Positions 58,434-64,000 of a stretch of DNA of 64,000 bases are shown piece after piece (position 1 is the first letter of the stretch; the number at the start of each line of letters is the position of its first letter). The DNA comes from Lineus longissimus. Lineage: Eukaryota; Nemertea; Pilidiophora; Heteronemertea; Lineidae. The position numbers were made by a program, and so were the translations under genes. Where the stretch lies: contig NC_088312.1 of the NCBI RefSeq assembly GCF_910592395.1, positions 19,349,292 through 19,413,291 on the forward strand, given 5' to 3'. Under the pieces are notes generated by a model that was given only the letters and a program-made list of their open reading frames with translations, did no database searches and had not been told where the DNA came from.

Positions 58434-59150
58434 GTATGAATATTTAAACGCCAAATACATGACGACTTATTATGAGTAAGGTTCTGAAGAGACACATGGC
58501 CTTTCAAATGTGTGCGGTACGTCCTTAGAACACCTACTCCTATAGGACATTTTAAACCACTAGACCTGCTTGCCGCACCCATCGTCGAAGCCCATGCTCG
58601 GAAAATCAATACCTCTTTACGCGAGATATTCAATCGCTTAATGTGCTTAATCTGGTAAATACCAGTATTTTGCTCCTGGATAGGCTAATTTGTGACAGTT
58701 ACCTCGGGCGGTTCTGTCATTGGTTTGGTATGATGAAAACACGATGAGGATGTAGATAAGGGAGACTACTTGATGTATTCCAGGGAGTGTATGACGTACC
58801 CACTGGACATATACGTGTAAATACAGGTAGGTACAGCTTTGGGTATGGATTCCAATGCGATATTCAGGTTAACATCTGGTGAGTAACTGGTGAACTTGAA
58901 GTAGTGATGACCACGGCAATTTTGACAATATATATACCCACTGTTACCCGTGAGACACCAGCAAGACGAATAACAACTGACCAACTTTGTGTGCCGAAAT
59001 ATTGCCACATGAAAAGAATCGGGGTTTTAAAGCGGGCGTTCGTGGGGCAAACTCCTTGGCGCCAAAGTATACGTCAATCTTGACACGAGAGGCGCTGATT
59101 TCCGTCCTTACAACGCCTCTAGTACTGGTAAGATGCCACTATCTTGAAAA
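58434..59150. other. Array spacer, right half
   Basis: Resumes the spacer exactly where 25637 stopped, with GTATGAATAT repeated. It includes the minus-strand conserved frames and a shortened distal end: about 350 bp before the LINE endonuclease are missing relative to unit 1. Confidence 0.75.
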
Positions 59151-61255
59151 GCAGGAGCCTACCGCGGGTCCACACCTGGATTGACCATGTTTTTACTACT
59201 TGAATTGAGATTTGCGAATGTTAAGTGGTTGAGCTTGAGGAGGACAATTTGAGTGATCATTTATATTTGAAATTCTCCTTTGTAGTATGTATCAAGCCTG
59301 ACGCGGGTGACGTGGCAGTGAAGCGCAAAAGAATTGGAATGAGAATAGGTGACTTGTATGGGACAAGCCTGGTATTCGTGTTAGGTATTACCAAATTTTG
59401 CGGGAAAAACTGGCCGTGTTAGATGAGGCAGATGCTGTCTCTTTGAATGACCGTGATTCAGCTCAGCCGAATGCTAATAGATTGGTAGATGAGCTCAATG
59501 ATGCTATTCACACTGCAGCTATTGAGTCTGGCTGTTCTCAGAAGTGTTGCCGTAGCCTAAGGCCCACTGGTGTGCTGGCCTCTACAGGCTCAGAGGTGCT
59601 ATGCGGTTTTGGTGGCATCTCTGGGTTTGCAATGGCTGCCCTAGGACCGGAGTAGTTTTTGGGTGCTGGAAGTTCTTGAAGAGGCAATGTCGTAGAGTAT
59701 CTCCACGCTCTTTGCACCAGGTTTTTTATAAGCCTATAACTAATCTCAGCCATTTTTTCAAAGCTGGCGACTGTAAAAAGTTCTGGAATACCCTGAAGAA
59801 GCATGCACCGGCCAATTATTCTATTTTGAGCACAAACAATTTCACCCAACATTTTCGTAACATTATATATGGTGCCGACGATCTGGATCCATTTCAGGCT
59901 TCTGTCAGTAGTCATGTTGGCTCTGTTTTTGAGTCTAATTGTGACAAGTACCTCGAAAGCTTTTATACGGCGGAAGACATCCGGTTGGCCATCTGTGTTC
60001 TGAAGAGGGGAAAAGCTGCTGGTGTCGATGGCATAACTACCGAGCATCTACAGGATGGTCTTTCCCCGCAGCTTTGTGATATATTCTGTAATTTATTTAA
60101 TGTGATACTGAGTTGGCATGTTGTATGCCCTGAATTGTTGTTTGGTACTATCACACCAGTTCTAAAGAAGCCAACTCTGTTTCTTAATGACCCGTTTAGC
60201 TATAGACCGATTACCGTCAGTACAATTTATTCTAAGGTACTGGATTCTTTATTAATCCCAGAAACTACCATTCATAACTTTCAATTTGGATTCAGAGATG
60301 GCTTGGGCATTGATCACGCTTCTACTTTTTTACATAAACTTGTTAGATATTTTAATCAGAGGGGAAGTCCTGTTTACGTATGCAGCCTTGACGCTGAGAA
60401 GTGTTTTGACCGGGTATGCCACGCTGGTCTATCTTACAAGCTTTTACCAAGGATACATCTTAATCACTGGCTTATCTTATATGTGAGGTACACTAATCTT
60501 AAGGCTGTTGTTAAATGGAAGGGTGTCGTATTGCGAGAGACATCTTCAATGATATTGCCTATGCTGATGATATTTGCCTGCTTTCAGTAAGTGTACCTGG
60601 GTTGCAGGCCCTACTTGGCAAGTGTTGTCAATAGTGTATAACCTTTGGGAAGCGTATACTCTCCTGCTCACCGGTCTGGTGTCTTGGTTCTAACCGTATT
60701 ATTAGTACCGTTTCTATTGACATACTTGGAACCACATTTACCTCTGATCTTTTGGCTAAGTCTTTGGCTAAGTATAGGGCCAATCTGCTTAACTGAATAT
60801 TAGGACGCAATTCCCCATGTCGGAAGCTTTGTCTGAATGGATATATCCTGGCTCCATTCTTAGGGTACGGTGATTTTGAACATTTAGAAAGAAGGTTGTC
60901 ATGACCCACTTGATCTAGCCTATGCTGTGTGGATTTGCCCGCAGGGTCGGCCGGGCGGGCGGTTATCTGCCCCCGAGAATGGGACCGTGGACTCCCTGAA
61001 GATCCTTATCTTCGGGGGCGATACGGCATAGCCGGCTCGGCGGAGCGAACTCTCACTGAATTATTGGTCAAGGTTTTTTAGCTTTTATTGGCTTTCGGTG
61101 TTTCTGATCAATGTACTTTTATGTAAATGTGATTGTAAATATGTATAATTAAATGTTTTATCGGCAAATGTGAAATGTGACTGAATGTTAATTCTCTAAT
61201 TGAGTCCTTTTCAGGAGGTTTTAATAAATAAATGATAAATAATAAAAAGAAAATA
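59151..61255 (+). pseudogene. 5'-truncated LINE, array copy L5
   Basis: Endonuclease tail (EEDNLSDHLYL near 59240), linker with a stop at 59653-59655, and RT open from 59601 to 60590 with GKAAGVDGI, YRPITVS, FGFRDGLG and CSLDAEKCFDRV. It has the same pre-YADD deletion as L1 and L2. The 3' end and A-rich tail are at about 61200-61255. From 59734 it is nearly identical to L1 without the 2.5-kb insertion. Confidence 0.85.
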
Positions 61256-61850
61256 ATTTTTCGATTTGCAAAGAGGCTATCGCATCGCCACTAAGCCCAC
61301 GAAAATGATTAGTGCCCTACGCTGCATTTATAGTTCTCAATAAAAACACCTTAAAAACCACCAGAAAGTGTCCGGTTTTATTTATAAAAATCATATTTTG
61401 TAATTTATTGATAAAATAAAGCGTTTTATGAGAGAATGTGGCACTAATTCGGCCTGAATGTGACTTGCAGTTGACGAAAGATTATGAAACACTTGAATCT
61501 CAGGTTGCCAATATCCAGATGGCGCAACTGATCAATTCCAGTGTCTCAAATTTTTCATTTTGGTACTGTGCGAGTATGACCGAGAAAACGATGCTTTTGC
61601 ATGACCATTTTCTTTCTAGGGGCGATGGTGAAGTAATTTCTTTCGATGCTGTCCTGCAAATTATTTCAGGACTTCTAGTTGAGGTTCCTGTTGTGACTTC
61701 GCTATATTCATTCTCATATATGTTCTCGACATCTGAAAGTGTCTTGAAAAAGCGTGGATCGTCGCGGAGTCCTATCAAGGAACATGTACATGTATACCGA
61801 CTAAGGATCATTTGCGTCAAGTTGAGTTTGAAACTACACATATAAGATCA
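61256..61850 (+). promoter_or_regulatory. Conserved leader of GPCR copy 6
   Basis: Almost the same base for base as 4051-4639. The open frame 61438-61845 again starts with GTG. Upstream and 5' UTR function as for copy 1. Confidence 0.45.
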
Positions 61851-62927
61851 ATGTTGACCGAAGGTCTAAAGATGAACTATTCAAAGGATGGCGTCTCCAC
61901 CGCAGCTGTACAGGACTCCACCCTGAGGTTGATATGCGATGTGCGAAGACTGCTGACCGAGCCAAACCTGATCCTCCTTTCGAAAGTCGATGCGTTTCTT
62001 TTGAACTACACATGGTGTTTCCTCATTCCATTATGTTATATAGGGAATGGACTAGCTCTGCTTGGTAGTCTTCCTAGAGCCAGTAAAAGCTCGGCGTATC
62101 TTTACATGACGGTGCTAGCCTGCAGTGAAACCATTTCCCTAACTAGAGTAGTATTAAGATTGTACAATTACTTTGGAATTGAACTCACTGATCTATTTTG
62201 CCAAATAGACATATACGTAGTAAATTTCCTGAATTATTTCCAGGCATACATTGTATTAATGCTGACCATTGAACGGGCTCTGGCTGTAAATATGCCACTA
62301 AGAGTAGCTGGGTTATTTTCGGTAAAGAAAGGAACGGTTGTGCTGTTTTTCATAATGGTGTTTTCCGCCATTGCGCCAATTTATAATCTCATTTACATTG
62401 TGAGTTATAATAGGCAGTGCCTATACTATGTAGAGGGTCCATCATGGGAGTCTATTTTAAACGGTATTTACCTGAAAGATAATATATTATTCGTGTACTT
62501 GCCATTTTCCGTACTTATGATCAGTAACGTAACAATCATCGTCGGTATGGAGAGATCAGCCAAGGCTCGGAAACAACAGGGAAGAACACAAGACCAGCGA
62601 GACTCTCAGATCGCCAAGGATCGTCAAATCACCGTCATCTGTCTATTGGTTTCGTTTGTTTACTTGATCCTTAATGCACCACTGTACATATTTCTGAGCT
62701 TCAAGGAAGAGACACTTGTATTGCGTGGTTGGGAATATAGATGGACTTGTGAACGCACCCTGACAACTTATATAATCCATGGGATATGTAATTTACTGGC
62801 TAATCTGAATTACTGCCTGAACGGATACCTCTACTGCCTCAGCGGTGCATCATTTCGGGTTGAAGTGAAGACGTCTGTTGTTCGATTAAGCAAGGCGATA
62901 AAGAAATGTTTTACTCGATATTATTGA
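61851..62927 (+). CDS. Rhodopsin-class GPCR, array copy 6 (type A)
   Basis: Intact 358-aa receptor, the nearest relative of copy 1, with only a handful of amino-acid differences spread along the protein (for example KVDAF for KVAPF before TM1, VAGLF for VARLF in ICL2, YIVSYN for YMVSYN after TM4, LRGWEY for LPGWEY in ECL3, RLSKAI for RLGKAI near the C-terminus). The same motifs ERA and NGYLY are present. Start as in copy 1. The strong likeness of the two outermost copies argues for recent exchange or duplication. Confidence 0.9.
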   Translation: MLTEGLKMNYSKDGVSTAAVQDSTLRLICDVRRLLTEPNLILLSKVDAFLLNYTWCFLIPLCYIGNGLALLGSLPRASKSSAYLYMTVLACSETISLTRVVLRLYNYFGIELTDLFCQIDIYVVNFLNYFQAYIVLMLTIERALAVNMPLRVAGLFSVKKGTVVLFFIMVFSAIAPIYNLIYIVSYNRQCLYYVEGPSWESILNGIYLKDNILFVYLPFSVLMISNVTIIVGMERSAKARKQQGRTQDQRDSQIAKDRQITVICLLVSFVYLILNAPLYIFLSFKEETLVLRGWEYRWTCERTLTTYIIHGICNLLANLNYCLNGYLYCLSGASFRVEVKTSVVRLSKAIKKCFTRYY

Positions 62928-64000
62928 TCATAAGTAAAACATGGATGCAAAGCCTGGTCATTGGGCCACGTCGGGACAAAGGAGTCAAATGAATCAAGGG
63001 ACTCGGGGTCTTCGGTTTCCTCCTATATTACGTTACACATAGCTCAATATTTTAGATGTAAAAGGAATCAGCTACCAAATTGGGGAAGTATCTATTCTAG
63101 CTGTGGGTATTTTATTTTGACTTGTATTGAAAATACTCTTTGGGATTCTGCGACCAATAAGAATAGATAATTAAAAACATTTGTTTTAAAAAAAATCATT
63201 GTTTTGCTTTCACATATTGGTGCTGTTCAGTTGACGCGTTTCGCATTGAAACGAGCAGATTATGCTGGATTTTCGCATTAGGCTCATTTCACCTCAGATC
63301 TATGCGCTAATGACCTATTTTACTTTCTTTCTGTTTCTGAATACCCCAGACCAAGCTGAAAAACATATCGCCACCTCATCAGACCTCGGCTTGTAACATC
63401 GATAGTTCGAGAATCCCGATATACAGTACGTCCAATAGAAAACGTATTAAAAAGAGAATGGTGGGGATGTCACTTCATCATTTCATATTCAGCAGATGAA
63501 GTCGCGATTGGCTGCCTCGGGAGCGCACTTTACATCTGTAAATCAGGTTTTGAAAGTTTCCTTCATTGTCAGTAGCGTATGGGGCAACCAATGGAAACCT
63601 TCACTAGTATGAATATTTGAACACCAAGTACATGACGACTTATTATTAGTAAGGTTCTGAAGAGACACAAGGCCTTTCAAATGTGTGCGGTTCGTCCTTA
63701 GAACACCCAATCCTATAGGACATTTTAAACCACTAGACCTGCTTGCCGCGCCCATCGTCGAAGCCCATGCTCGGAAAATCAATACATGTTTACGCGTGAT
63801 ATTCAATTGCATAATGTGCTTAATCTGGTAACTACCAGTATTTTGTTCCTGGATAGGTTAATTAGTGACAGTTACCTCGGGCGGTTCTGTCATTGGTCTG
63901 GTATGATGAAAACACGATGAGGATGTAGATAAGGGAGACTACTTGGTGTATTCCAGGGAGTGTATGACGAACCCACTGGACATATACGTGTAAATATAGG
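62928..64000. other. Conserved array spacer, unit 6, runs off the window
   Basis: Matches 5717-6790 closely, including the minus-strand 89-codon frame (63543-63812). No gene recognised; the array evidently continues beyond 64000. Confidence 0.6.

Overview
The window is nuclear DNA from an animal. It carries a tandem family of intronless rhodopsin-class GPCR genes, animal-type LINEs, a Polinton/Maverick element with a chromodomain integrase, a DIRS-type tyrosine-recombinase retrotransposon and many small inverted-repeat elements. This mix suits a marine invertebrate, perhaps a hemichordate, echinoderm, lancelet or lophotrochozoan. The species cannot be fixed from the sequence, and there are no rRNA, tRNA or CRISPR features.

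Layout. (1) Positions 1-25637 and 58434-64000 form one tandem array. Each unit has a 5'-truncated LINE, a conserved leader, one GPCR gene and a conserved spacer. Six receptor copies are present at 4640, 10037, 13193, 18247, 23915 and 61851. Four are intact, and copies 3 and 5 each have an in-frame stop. Small insertions can be delimited exactly because the other units serve as empty sites: 870-3384, 12229-13007, 15652-16368 and 23347-23382. (2) One spacer is split at the 10-bp word GTATGAATAT, found at 25628-25637 and again at 58434-58443, by 32.8 kb of unrelated DNA. The left 6.2 kb of that DNA is non-coding: a decayed LINE tail, minisatellites, a fold-back element and palindromes. (3) A Polinton occupies 31878-58158, with a perfect 6-bp target duplication (TCTGGG) and 213-bp terminal inverted repeats. 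Its genes include protein-primed DNA polymerase B, retroviral-type integrase, packaging ATPase, major capsid protein, two penton-like proteins, an HNH-type nuclease and several membrane or unknown proteins. (4) A 6.55-kb DIRS element (51577-58129) sits inside the right terminal repeat of the Polinton. Removing it restores a 213-bp right repeat, the same length as the left one.

Function. The Polinton has the replication module (PolB), integration module (integrase) and virion module (capsid, pentons, ATPase) of a virus-like transposon. I see no adenovirus-type protease, and three in-frame stops lie in otherwise conserved reading frames (two in PolB, one in a small membrane protein), so this copy is probably decaying. 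The DIRS element has gag-like, RT/RNase H and tyrosine recombinase regions, with its RT/RNase H frame broken at a C-run.

The most unusual signal is a family of about 30-bp two-hairpin mini-elements scattered through the Polinton between about 33.4 and 48.0 kb. They occur in and between genes, in both orientations and in all six reading frames. Stem changes are compensated between copies, and copies read in the one frame whose consensus would hold a stop have lost that stop. They behave like translated palindromic elements and I know of no named class for them.
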